Part shown: positions 7,076-14,001 of the stretch, piece by piece
Numbering within the stretch: position 1 is the stretch's first letter
Layout: each line of letters begins with the position of its first letter
NCBI GenBank assembly: GCA_902489795.1
Contig: CABUBU010000035.1
Coordinates: 1 to 14,006, forward strand
Length of the DNA: 14,006 nucleotides
Direction of reading: 5' to 3'
Source: an uncultured Azospirillum sp.
Lineage (GTDB): Bacteria; Pseudomonadota; Alphaproteobacteria; RF32; CAG-239
Made by a program: the position numbers and the translations under genes
Notes under the pieces: model-generated
Databases searched by the model: none
What the model was told of the DNA's origin: nothing
Seen by the model: only the letters and a program-made list of their open reading frames with translations

Positions 7076-7099
7076 CGCCGGCAAACCCGTCGGCCGGCG
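7076..7099. repeat. GC-rich hairpin
   Basis: CGCCGGC (7076-7082) and GCCGGCG (7093-7099) pair perfectly around a ten-base loop, about 115 bases past the stop of the transglycosylase gene on the minus strand. No T-run follows it, so it is not an obvious intrinsic terminator; it could stabilise the 3' end of that transcript. Confidence 0.45.
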
Positions 7100-7212
7100 A
7101 GGCCGGAATGTTCGCCCCCGCTTATTTATACAGTTCTTCTAATCATAAACTTCCGGCAACGATCGGGACAAAACGGCCGGCCGGACTTTTCGTTCCCGGA
7201 CATTTCCGCGCC

Positions 7213-8982
7213 CTATTCGGGTTCGTCCAAAAGCGGCCACTCTCCCGTCAGAAACTGCTGCAGGCTCTGCGGCTTCTGTCCCAGCCGGGAAGAATACATC
7301 CAGTAATTGGTAATTACCCGCTTGACGTAAAGGCGCGTTTCCCGCCAGGGAATCATTTCCATAAACAGCAGCGGGTCGCCTTCATAATCCAGCGTTTCCG
7401 CCCAACGCTTCAGGTTATGCGGACCGCCGTTGTAAGAAGCGGCAAGAAAAATCAGATTGTCGCCGACAAAATCTTTTTCCCGCAAACGACAAACATAATC
7501 CTGCCCGATTGTAAGGTTAACGTTCTTGTCAAACAACGGCCGCCAGTTTTTCTTATAACTTTTGTCACCGGTCACTTCGGCTGCCGTCGCCGGCATAACC
7601 TGCATCAGCCCGCAGGCGCCGGCATGACTCCGAACCGTCGGCGAAAACAGAGATTCCTGCCGGATCAGCGCCCAAACCCAGGCGGGATGAACTTTCCAGC
7701 CGCCTTCCGGCCGCCAGTCAGGACTGGGATACAAAAAGGCGTCATATTCCCGGCCTTTATCATGGTTCTTCAGTCGTTCAGCCGTCACATAGCCCAGGTT
7801 GGCCAGACTGTACTGATGCGCCAGATAAAGCAGCAGTTCCTTTTGTCTGATGTTCAGTTTATCATAATTGCTCCGCAAATCACTTTCCGCCAAATCGTTT
7901 TGCCCGGCGGCAAGCAGCAGCACAGCTCTTCTCAAAACCGGCGAAGAGAGGATTTCCTGCCGGTAGGAACGGTCTTCCAGTTTGTTAAAATGGCTTTTTA
8001 AACGCCAGTCGTACTCAACCTTGTCCGTCAGCATATAACGGGCAAGAATGCCGTAAAAAGTCCGCGGATAATGCGTAGCAATCCTTAAGTTTGCCGTCGC
8101 CTCATCCGGCCTTTTCAGTTTGATGCTGGCACGGTATCCCCAATAGGCTCCGGCGGCAATCAGCCACGGATCGTTGTTCTTAAGCCGCGCCAGCCGGCCG
8201 AAATAATCAGCAGCCAGTTTATAGTCTTTTTCTTTCCACGCCGCCAAACCGCCAAACCAGCTGGCCGTCGCGTCCCGGCTGCGCATGATCGGACGGCGGC
8301 TCCATTTGAGCGCCGCCTGATTGTTGCCGTCAAAGAAATAGGCGGAAGCCAGAGTCGCGCTCATTGCGTCATAATTTTTTACCGGCATCAGCCGTTTAAA
8401 ACGCGCGTCGTTTAAAACGGCAACCGCTTTGTCGTGGGTGCTGCGGCGGATTGCCGGCAAAAACTCGTCGAGCCTCTTCCTCACATATTCCCGATCGACA
8501 GCTTTCAATCCTTTGTAACCGTCCTTATACCAACTGTAGGAAGCGTAGATTTTTTTCTTTTCCGGCTGCGGCTTGGACGGTTTGTAGCCGGGCGCTTTGG
8601 TCACCGCCAGATTTTTGATCCGCTGATACTGGGGATGGTCAGGATATTTTTTCAGCCAGCCGCGCAATTCTTCATAAGTTGAATCATAACTTTTATGCAG
8701 ATACTTTTCCGCCAGCACATGCCCGAACAGCACCTCGTTTTTCAATTTCTTCTGCAGACCGGCCGCTTTGTCCATTTCGCCGTTTTCAACCGCCGCAAAA
8801 AGGTCTTTGTAAGTTTCCACCTCCTCGGCCAAAATCCCTGTGCGTTTTAATATGTCGCGATACAGGGCCGGATCAATGATTTTAAAATTTTTTGACGCCG
8901 CCGTCACCTCCCACGGAAGCAGCAGCAGCGTCAAAAACAATATAAAAACCTTTTTCAATTTCTTTCCCGCAATGATTTTCAC
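7213..8982 (-). CDS. soluble lytic murein transglycosylase
   Basis: Periplasmic enzyme that cleaves the MurNAc-GlcNAc bond of peptidoglycan with formation of 1,6-anhydro-MurNAc. The 589 aa follow the Slt70 plan: a signal peptide (basic KKLKK, hydrophobic core, likely cut near VTA|AS at residue 28), a long helical superhelix domain of about residues 30-420, and a C-terminal GEWL/Slt catalytic domain. The catalytic glutamate is E443 in IRQESLF, followed by GLMQVMP (458-464), AASYNGGP (514-521) and the closing ETRLYVKRV..NYW. The start is GTG, with AAGGA just upstream, and it overlaps the stop of the preceding gene by four bases (GTGA), so it is translationally coupled to the secreted four-cysteine proteins. 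It is the last gene of that operon. The family is certain; a membrane-anchored form is unlikely because no lipobox is present. Confidence 0.95.
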   Translation of the reverse strand: MKIIAGKKLKKVFILFLTLLLLPWEVTAASKNFKIIDPALYRDILKRTGILAEEVETYKDLFAAVENGEMDKAAGLQKKLKNEVLFGHVLAEKYLHKSYDSTYEELRGWLKKYPDHPQYQRIKNLAVTKAPGYKPSKPQPEKKKIYASYSWYKDGYKGLKAVDREYVRKRLDEFLPAIRRSTHDKAVAVLNDARFKRLMPVKNYDAMSATLASAYFFDGNNQAALKWSRRPIMRSRDATASWFGGLAAWKEKDYKLAADYFGRLARLKNNDPWLIAAGAYWGYRASIKLKRPDEATANLRIATHYPRTFYGILARYMLTDKVEYDWRLKSHFNKLEDRSYRQEILSSPVLRRAVLLLAAGQNDLAESDLRSNYDKLNIRQKELLLYLAHQYSLANLGYVTAERLKNHDKGREYDAFLYPSPDWRPEGGWKVHPAWVWALIRQESLFSPTVRSHAGACGLMQVMPATAAEVTGDKSYKKNWRPLFDKNVNLTIGQDYVCRLREKDFVGDNLIFLAASYNGGPHNLKRWAETLDYEGDPLLFMEMIPWRETRLYVKRVITNYWMYSSRLGQKPQSLQQFLTGEWPLLDEPE

Positions 8983-9662
8983 ATTTCCTTAATCCAACGG
9001 ATTTTGCTCGCGCACTGCCGCTGGGTCATACCTTTTGCTCGGCAGCGGTTGACTATAATGTTGGGCTGCCGATCCATATTGTAGCAGCCGTCGCCCAGCA
9101 AACCGTAGTCAAAGTGGTTTTCCACGCCCGGTTCAACATCGCTGAAAGTCAGCACCGTTTCCATTTTCGGCCACTTCAAGCGATAGCTGATGTTTGAAAG
9201 CTTGACCGGCAACGTCGTCAGAACCGAAAACTTGGCGCTGCATCGGGTTCGCCCGGAAGGACTGCGATAAATGCTGAAATCTTTCATATAAAGCATAATC
9301 AGCTCGTCTTCCTCGTGTTCTTCCGTCGTTTCCACCGTCACGCCGCCAACCGTGGAATAGTGGCGGTAAGGCTGTTTGGCCGGCGCGGTTTTGGCCGGCT
9401 GCTTTTTGCCGTAAGCATAATCAAAAGGCGAACTGACTGGCTGCTTTTCCACTTTATTTTCGGACTGCTGCCCCTCCGAGGTATCAACAACAGAGTACCG
9501 GTCTTCGTCTTCTGCCGCCCGCGGCCGCGCCGCCGGCTGCGCCTTTTCCATCTGCGCTGCCGGCGCACCACCGGACAGCGACGAACCGAAATACTGGGCA
9601 GCGGCCGGCTGTCCGACAAGCAGACCGACAGCAATCAAACAAAGCAGCTTCAATTTTTCCAT
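8979..9662 (-). CDS. secreted four-cysteine protein A, paralogue of the 10430 gene
   Basis: A 227-aa exported protein of unknown function. The ATG at 9662 gives a clean signal peptide (MEKLKLLCLIA..., likely cut PAAA|QYFG); a TTG at 9689 would add nine residues. After the signal comes a low-complexity, Ala/Pro/Gln/Glu-rich linker of about 90 residues, then a compact C-terminal domain beginning near DELIMLYMKDFSI. That domain has four cysteines (141, 193, 207, 217) and alternating hydrophobic strands, and looks like a beta-sandwich. It aligns with the product of the upstream gene, including all four cysteines and the C.A.G.....C signature. Disulfide bonds in the periplasm are likely. It starts 36 bases after the upstream gene stops and overlaps the transglycosylase start by four bases, so the three act in one operon and perhaps one cell-wall process. 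Confidence 0.85.
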   Translation of the reverse strand: MEKLKLLCLIAVGLLVGQPAAAQYFGSSLSGGAPAAQMEKAQPAARPRAAEDEDRYSVVDTSEGQQSENKVEKQPVSSPFDYAYGKKQPAKTAPAKQPYRHYSTVGGVTVETTEEHEEDELIMLYMKDFSIYRSPSGRTRCSAKFSVLTTLPVKLSNISYRLKWPKMETVLTFSDVEPGVENHFDYGLLGDGCYNMDRQPNIIVNRCRAKGMTQRQCASKIRWIKEM

Positions 9663-9698
9663 TCTGTTCACCGCTACCCCCTTTTTCAACCTAAAGCG

Positions 9699-10430
9699 TT
9701 ATTTGATTCCGCTGATGATGCTGCTGGCAGAATTCAGAGCGTCAATCGTTTTAGCATAGGTGCCGGCAACTTCGTTTTTGCTTTCCTGCTTTTTTGCCTC
9801 TTCACGGCTGTTTTCCTCATCCGGGGTTATTTCCTTAAAGTTAAGGTAATACTGTGCATCTTCGGGAGAAACATATTTAAACAACCGGCTGCAGGGACTT
9901 CTATTGCTGCCGCGGGCGGAACGACCGCCGGACAAACCTTCCGCCGAACAGGATTTAACGGAAAAATCGACTTTTTCAATCAGCAGAAAACAGCGATCAG
10001 TGTTGATGCGGTTGTTGACCGTAACCTGTTTATAAGGTTTAATTGCCGGCACTTCAATCATGATGTTCACGTCTTTTGAAGTGCGTCTTTCCGTTTCCGA
10101 ATAGGCGCGGTTGGCATTGCGGTTCTGTTTTTCCGCCTCTTCTTCCTTCTCTTTTTTGATCACGTCTTCAAGCGAAGTGTCTTTCCAGGTAAAATCAAGC
10201 GTGGCCTCTTTGAGGTTATAGCCCGAACGGTTGTAGAAAGTGGTGTTGAAATCGCAGGCGATCACTTCCCCTTCACGGTTTTCAACCGGCGTAATGTCAT
10301 GAATCTTAAACAACAATTCTTCCGCCTTGTCGTCATCGGCGGGAACGGCCTGCTGCGCCGACACCGAACCGACATTGGTTGCCAACACGGCCCCGAGAGC
10401 CAAACCGAAAACTTTTTTGCTAATACTCAT
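9699..10430 (-). CDS. secreted four-cysteine protein B
   Basis: A 243-aa exported protein of unknown function and the first gene of the transglycosylase operon. The signal peptide is clear (MSISKK, hydrophobic core, cut SVSA|QQ at residue 25). The following domain starts with EELLFKIHDITPVE and holds four cysteines (59, 147, 161, 180). Between its first strands and the rest is an insertion of about 35 very charged residues (roughly 84-119, Lys/Glu/Arg/Asn-rich) that the paralogue lacks. After the fourth cysteine come about 60 residues, including another Glu/Lys-rich stretch and a weakly amphipathic end. AAGGAA precedes the ATG at a good distance. Alignment by eye with the downstream protein matches the order and context of all four cysteines, so the pair most likely arose by duplication. 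Confidence 0.87.
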   Translation of the reverse strand: MSISKKVFGLALGAVLATNVGSVSAQQAVPADDDKAEELLFKIHDITPVENREGEVIACDFNTTFYNRSGYNLKEATLDFTWKDTSLEDVIKKEKEEEAEKQNRNANRAYSETERRTSKDVNIMIEVPAIKPYKQVTVNNRINTDRCFLLIEKVDFSVKSCSAEGLSGGRSARGSNRSPCSRLFKYVSPEDAQYYLNFKEITPDEENSREEAKKQESKNEVAGTYAKTIDALNSASSIISGIK

Positions 10431-10470
10431 TTTGCTTTCCTTAAAAAGTTATTTGTCATGATTTTACCGA

Positions 10471-10500
10471 ATAATAATTCACTTTTTTAAAATTTACCAA
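10471..10500 (-). promoter_or_regulatory. putative promoter of the transglycosylase operon
   Basis: On the minus strand TTGGTA (10495-10500) and TATTAT (10471-10476) are 18 bases apart, 40 bases before the ATG at 10430. It lies in the 88-base A+T-rich spacer after the uracil-DNA glycosylase gene, so the operon may have its own promoter as well as read-through. Confidence 0.4.
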
Positions 10501-10518
10501 CAAATTATGAATAAAAAC

Positions 10519-11292
10519 CTAATTATTTTGCAATTTTTTCGCCAGCCGCAGCAAATCCGCCCACACTTTCGACTTCTGCGCCGGGTTGCGCAGCAGATAC
10601 GCGGGGTGGAAACTGGCCAGCAAAGCCGCCGTGTCGCCTTTCAGGGTTTTATATTCCAGCCATTTGCCGCGCAAACGCGAAATCGGCTCCTCGTTGTCGA
10701 GCAGACTGTTGGCCGCACTGCCGCCGAGCACCAGGATGATCTCCGGCTTCATCAACTCGATCTGCCGACGGAGAAAAGGCAGACAGACCGCCACTTCGGC
10801 GCTTGTCGGTGTGCGGTTCCCCGGCGGCCGCCAGGGCAGAATGTTGGTAATGTAGACTTTGCTGCGGTCAAGCCCGACGGCGGTCAGCATCTTGTCCAGA
10901 AGATGCCCGCTTCTGCCGACGAACGGTTCGCCGATTCTGTCTTCGTCAGCCCCCGGCGCCTCGCCGACGATCATGATTTTGGCCTTGGGATTGCCGCCGC
11001 CGAAAACGGTCTTGTTGGAAGTCAGCTTCAGCGAACAGCCGTCAAAAGCCTCCACCGCCGCCCGCAGTTCTTCGAGCGTCGCCGCCGCCTCGCAAACCTC
11101 GCGCGCGTTTTTGCAGGCCTTAAGACTCATCTGCGCCAAATCGGTGATTGCCGGCCGCGAAGCCGTTTCTTCGGCCACCGTTGCGCGTTCCCTCGGCGGC
11201 GTCTTCTGCTGAAGGCAGCCGGGCACGTCGCCACAGATTGCGTCCACCCCTGCGGCCAGATACCACTCCAACAATTCTTTTTCGTTCATCAT
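10519..11292 (-). CDS. uracil-DNA glycosylase, family 4-like
   Basis: Removes uracil from DNA as the first step of base-excision repair in the cytoplasm. The domain covers about residues 75-257 and shows VGEAPGADED and PFVGRSGHLLDKML (the GEAPG motif of family 4), YITNILPWRPPGNRTPT, and the active-site FHPAYLLR with its histidine. Two of the four cysteines that bind the 4Fe-4S cluster in classical family 4 enzymes appear replaced: Phe stands where the first of the CxxC pair should be (FDGC) and Trp where the third is usual (LPWRPP instead of a KCRPP-type sequence). To my knowledge the LPWRPPGNR version is common in Alphaproteobacteria. The ATG at 11292 (a second at 11289) matches the usual start LLEWYLAAGVD; a TTG at 11328 lacks a ribosome binding site. 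About 70 variable residues link the N-terminal helix to the domain. Confidence 0.92.
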   Translation of the reverse strand: MMNEKELLEWYLAAGVDAICGDVPGCLQQKTPPRERATVAEETASRPAITDLAQMSLKACKNAREVCEAAATLEELRAAVEAFDGCSLKLTSNKTVFGGGNPKAKIMIVGEAPGADEDRIGEPFVGRSGHLLDKMLTAVGLDRSKVYITNILPWRPPGNRTPTSAEVAVCLPFLRRQIELMKPEIILVLGGSAANSLLDNEEPISRLRGKWLEYKTLKGDTAALLASFHPAYLLRNPAQKSKVWADLLRLAKKLQNN

Positions 11293-11428
11293 GTCCGATA
11301 TGCTATGCTTATCCGTTTTCTTTTGCAAACAAATAATTAAATTATCTTCATATTATTATATTTCTGTTGTAAGATGCCCGAGTCTGAAATAAACTGGAAC
11401 CGCCTGACAAATGAACGGAGTGATAAAA

Positions 11429-13237
11429 GTGATTGAAAAAGCTGCTTATGTATTGTCTGTCCTGATCGGAATTGTCATCGCCAATTCCTGCACCATTTTC
11501 GATTCCCGGCCGCCGGCCGCGGAAAAGGCGCAGGCCGTCAGCGAACCCGAACAGGAAGCGGCCGCGTCCGGCAGGCAGAACTACGGCAGTTATCTGGCCG
11601 GCAGGGTTGCCCATATCCGGCACGACTTAAACAAGGCGGCGGACTATTACAAAGACGCCGTCGCCCACGTTCCCGACAAACAAATGCTGCCGAGCCAGCT
11701 TTACATCATGCTCACCTCTCAGGGACGCATCGACGAAGCCGTCCGCTACGCGCAAATAGCCAGGGAAAAAGGCGACGAAAGCCCGTTCATTTACACCATT
11801 GAAGCCATCAACCTGACCAAACACGGAAAATATCAGGAAGCGATCGACACCATCGCACGTTGTGACAACCCGATTGCCGACACCTTTTTCAACCCGCTGA
11901 TCTCCGCCTGGAGTTACGCCGGCCTGAACGACGGCAAAAAAGCCATGAAAGCCCTGTCACCGCTGGCCTCCAACCCGGCTTTCCGGCCGCTTTACCTTTT
12001 CCACGCCGGCGCAATCAACGATTATCTCGGCAACGACAAAGCCGCCGAAGCGCACTATACCGCGCTGATGAACATCCGCCACATGGAACTGGCGGTTTTC
12101 CCCCTGCAGGTTATTTCCAACTTTTACCTGCGCCGCGGCGAACCGGACAAGGCCCTGCGCACCGCCAGCCTGGCGCTGAACAAAGACAACCTGATGATGA
12201 AAACCGTTATCGACGACCTCAAAAAGTCCGATGCGGGAGTAGCCCCGATTCTCAAGCGCCCGGAAACCGGCTTGGCCGACGCTTTGTTCAGCATTGCCCT
12301 GCTGTTGCAGCAGGACGGCAGCAACGCCGACCTTTCCATTCTGTTTGCCTCTCTTTCCGCGTACTGCGCCCCCGAATATCCGCTGCCGCGGCTCCTGACG
12401 GCGGACATTTTGGAAAAACGCGAACTGTATGCCGAGGCCAATCAGGCTTACGCACAAATTTCGCCCGACAGCTACGCCTATTACACCGCCCTGTTCCAAA
12501 CCGGGAAAAACCTAATGCGGCTGGACAACAACAAAGAGGCGGAAAAAATATTCCGCCGGCTCTACACCGACTATCCGCCCAACCCCGACATCCTGACCAA
12601 TCTGGGAGAAATTGCCAGAATTGAAGGCAAATACAACGAAGCGGCAAAATTCTACCGGAAAGCCATTGACAGCTATCCCGGCGATTCCGTAACCGAAGTG
12701 TGGCCGCTTTACTTTGCCATCGGCATTTCCTACGGCGCCGCCGGCAACAACGACCTTGCGGAACAGTACCTGCGCAAGGTGCTTGAACTTCGCCCCAACC
12801 GGATGACGCAAAACCACCTCGGTTATATTCTGCTCCAGCAAAACAAAAATCTGGAAGAAGCCTTTGAACTGATCGTTTCCGCCTATAACCCGAACGCCGC
12901 CGACGGCACCGTCACCGACAGTCTCGGCTGGGCCTTCTACAAAATGGGCAATTACGAACAGGCCGTCCGCTATCTGGAAAAGGCTTCCGATCAGGCTCCG
13001 TCCGAGGCCGTCATTTACGACCATCTGGGCGACGCTTACTGGCAGGTCGGGCGTACGCGGGAAGCGGCCTTTCAATGGAACCATGCGCTCGGACTGAAAG
13101 ACGACACCGGCGAATTCAACCGTCAGGCAACGTTGAAGAAACTCGAGAACGGCCTAGGAAAACCGGTTTTACCGGCCTTTGACCAAAAGAAAATAGAACA
13201 ACAGATAGAACGGCTGAAAAGCAAAGAAAACAAATAG
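11429..13237 (+). CDS. tetratricopeptide-repeat lipoprotein
   Basis: A 602-aa envelope protein made almost entirely of helical TPR-type repeats, which act as protein-binding scaffolds. The GTG at 11429 is the best start: GGAG at 11417-11420 lies eight bases upstream. An ATG at 11411 would add six residues and has a poorer site. The N-terminus is a short signal sequence ending in IANSC, with C21 a likely lipidation site, although Ala at -3 and Asn at -2 are not ideal. An Ala/Glu/Gln-rich linker follows. Clear repeats are seen in the C-terminal half, for example NLGEIARIEGKYNEAAKFY, AIGISYGAAGNNDLAEQYL, SLGWAFYKMGNYEQAVRYL and DHLGDAYWQVGRTREAAFQW. That last repeat is typical of a TPR family widespread in Alphaproteobacteria. 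It is divergent from the uracil-DNA glycosylase gene and stops three bases from the convergent DUF1150-like gene. Confidence 0.9.
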   Translation: MIEKAAYVLSVLIGIVIANSCTIFDSRPPAAEKAQAVSEPEQEAAASGRQNYGSYLAGRVAHIRHDLNKAADYYKDAVAHVPDKQMLPSQLYIMLTSQGRIDEAVRYAQIAREKGDESPFIYTIEAINLTKHGKYQEAIDTIARCDNPIADTFFNPLISAWSYAGLNDGKKAMKALSPLASNPAFRPLYLFHAGAINDYLGNDKAAEAHYTALMNIRHMELAVFPLQVISNFYLRRGEPDKALRTASLALNKDNLMMKTVIDDLKKSDAGVAPILKRPETGLADALFSIALLLQQDGSNADLSILFASLSAYCAPEYPLPRLLTADILEKRELYAEANQAYAQISPDSYAYYTALFQTGKNLMRLDNNKEAEKIFRRLYTDYPPNPDILTNLGEIARIEGKYNEAAKFYRKAIDSYPGDSVTEVWPLYFAIGISYGAAGNNDLAEQYLRKVLELRPNRMTQNHLGYILLQQNKNLEEAFELIVSAYNPNAADGTVTDSLGWAFYKMGNYEQAVRYLEKASDQAPSEAVIYDHLGDAYWQVGRTREAAFQWNHALGLKDDTGEFNRQATLKKLENGLGKPVLPAFDQKKIEQQIERLKSKENK

Positions 13238-13240
13238 GCC

Positions 13241-13474
13241 TTAATGGACGCTTTGCGGCTCAAGATCATTCTGCCTTGCCAGCACAAAGGCGAAATCCCT
13301 GCTGTCGGCAATCGCCAGCGGGGTTCCGTCCGCGGTATAAACCCGCCAGATTTCGCCGTTTTCAATCTTATCGCTCTTGACAAAGGCAACGTCCTGATCA
13401 TTCCAGCTCAAAAGAGCCGCGTACTCTTCTTCCGTCAGCTCGACGCCGTCGTCGGCAAACATTTCTTTTTTCAT
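13241..13474 (-). CDS. DUF1150-like small protein
   Basis: A 77-aa acidic cytoplasmic protein. The second half, IWRVYTADGTPLAIADSR and the end NDLEPQSVH, matches my memory of the DUF1150 family, a small protein nearly confined to Alphaproteobacteria with no established function. In many alphaproteobacteria it is encoded beside a small heat-shock protein; no such gene is present here. The ATG at 13474 has AAAGG eight bases upstream. It is divergent from infA across a 163-base spacer and its stop faces that of the TPR gene with three bases between, leaving no room for a terminator. Confidence 0.85.
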   Translation of the reverse strand: MKKEMFADDGVELTEEEYAALLSWNDQDVAFVKSDKIENGEIWRVYTADGTPLAIADSRDFAFVLARQNDLEPQSVH

Positions 13475-13509
13475 AACATCGGCCTTTCAAAAAGTTCAAC
13501 TTGCAACTC

Positions 13510-13539
13510 AATATACTCCCATCGTTAAAGTTTTGCTAA
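13510..13539 (-). promoter_or_regulatory. putative promoter of the DUF1150-like gene
   Basis: On the minus strand TTAGCA (13534-13539) and TATATT (13510-13515) are 18 bases apart, about 36 bases before the ATG at 13474. The -10 box is good and the -35 box poor. Confidence 0.35.
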
Positions 13540-13578
13540 TAAAAAATACATTTTTTTCCAAAGTATGGCAGAAATAAT

Positions 13579-13607
13579 TTGCCAAAATAAAATTTAGGGT
13601 TTATACA
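13579..13607 (+). promoter_or_regulatory. promoter of infA
   Basis: TTGCCA (13579-13584) and TATACA (13602-13607) are 17 bases apart, close to the sigma-70 consensus, and end 30 bases before the infA start. The ribosome binding site GAGGT is at 13625-13629, eight bases before the ATG. Confidence 0.65.
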
Positions 13608-13637
13608 CTTAGCTAAAAAACAATGAGGTAACAATTT

Positions 13638-13856
13638 ATGAAAGAAGAATTGCTGGAACTGGCCGGAACGGTTATCGAAAAACTGCCGAACGCCATGTTT
13701 AGGGTCAAACTGGAAAACGGAGTGGAAATTTTGGCTCATACGGCCGGAAAAATGCGCAAATTCCGCATCCGTGTCATGGTCGGCGACAAAGTCGACATCG
13801 AAATGACGCCCTACGACTTAACAAAAGGTCGGATCACATTCCGACACAAAGACTGA
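13638..13856 (+). CDS. infA: translation initiation factor IF-1
   Basis: Essential initiation factor that occupies the A site of the 30S subunit. The 72-aa product is a single S1/OB-fold domain of normal length: GTVIEKLPNAMFRVKLENG, then ILAHTAGKMRKFRIRV, then the diagnostic MTPYDLTKGRITFR. The HTAGKMRK and DLTKGRIT wording is of the alphaproteobacterial type. It has its own near-consensus promoter, a strong ribosome binding site and its own terminator ten bases after the stop, so it is a single-gene transcript. The aromatic F in KMRKFRIRV is where Asn is more usual; this should not affect the fold. Confidence 0.98.
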   Translation: MKEELLELAGTVIEKLPNAMFRVKLENGVEILAHTAGKMRKFRIRVMVGDKVDIEMTPYDLTKGRITFRHKD

Positions 13857-13865
13857 AAACTTGTC

Positions 13866-13893
13866 AAAGCCTCGGAATACCGGGGCTTTTTTT
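13866..13893 (+). terminator. intrinsic terminator of infA
   Basis: AAAGCCTCGG (13866-13875) pairs with CCGGGGCTTT (13880-13889) over ten positions with one G-U pair and a four-base loop, followed by a run of T to 13893. It begins ten bases after the infA stop. Confidence 0.92.
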
Positions 13894-13951
13894 GTAACAA
13901 GAAAACTAGCGGCTAGGCTGTTAGTTCCAAAGAGCTTACAGCTTTACAGAT

Positions 13952-14001
13952 AAAAAAACTCCTTTGCTAAAATGAGTTAGACGGTCTGGCAAGAGTCTAA
14001 C
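13952..14001 (-). terminator. possible 3' end of a minus-strand gene beyond the window
   Basis: On the minus strand a hairpin GTTAGAC...GTCTAAC (arms 13995-14001 and 13976-13982, loop of 12) is followed by a second stem AACTC...GAGTT (arms 13974-13978 and 13957-13961) and a run of seven U from 13952-13958. This would suit a weak intrinsic terminator for a gene entering from the right. The two stems share bases 13976-13978, so they would be alternatives rather than form together. Confidence 0.35.

Larger units (their letters stand above)
6469..7212. other. 744-base stretch without a confident gene
   Basis: The first half (to about 6800) is strongly A+T-rich and holds the putative promoter and inverted repeat near 6500. 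The second half is of coding-like GC. It contains two open stretches of protein-like composition, 6846-6995 on the plus strand and 6999-7121 on the minus strand, plus a stable hairpin at 7076-7099. Neither stretch has a convincing start with a ribosome binding site in the right place. I read this as intergenic DNA, probably with gene remnants. Confidence 0.55.

Noticed and set aside
7170..7195. GC palindrome CGGCCGGCCG flanked by AAAA and TTTT as terminator of the transglycosylase operon
   Set aside because: A self-complementary core leaves only three to four pairs once a loop is allowed, and the flanking A and T runs are out of register.
7108..8001. 297-codon plus-strand open frame over the transglycosylase C-terminus
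   Set aside because: Antisense to the catalytic domain with intact motifs; its translation is Pro/Arg/Gln-rich and unlike a real protein.
9315..10079. 254-codon plus-strand open frame over the two secreted paralogues
   Set aside because: Antisense to two genes with clear signal peptides and matching cysteine patterns; no start signals of its own.
10507..11340. 277-codon plus-strand open frame opposite the uracil-DNA glycosylase
   Set aside because: It mirrors a gene with intact family motifs and reads as a shadow frame.
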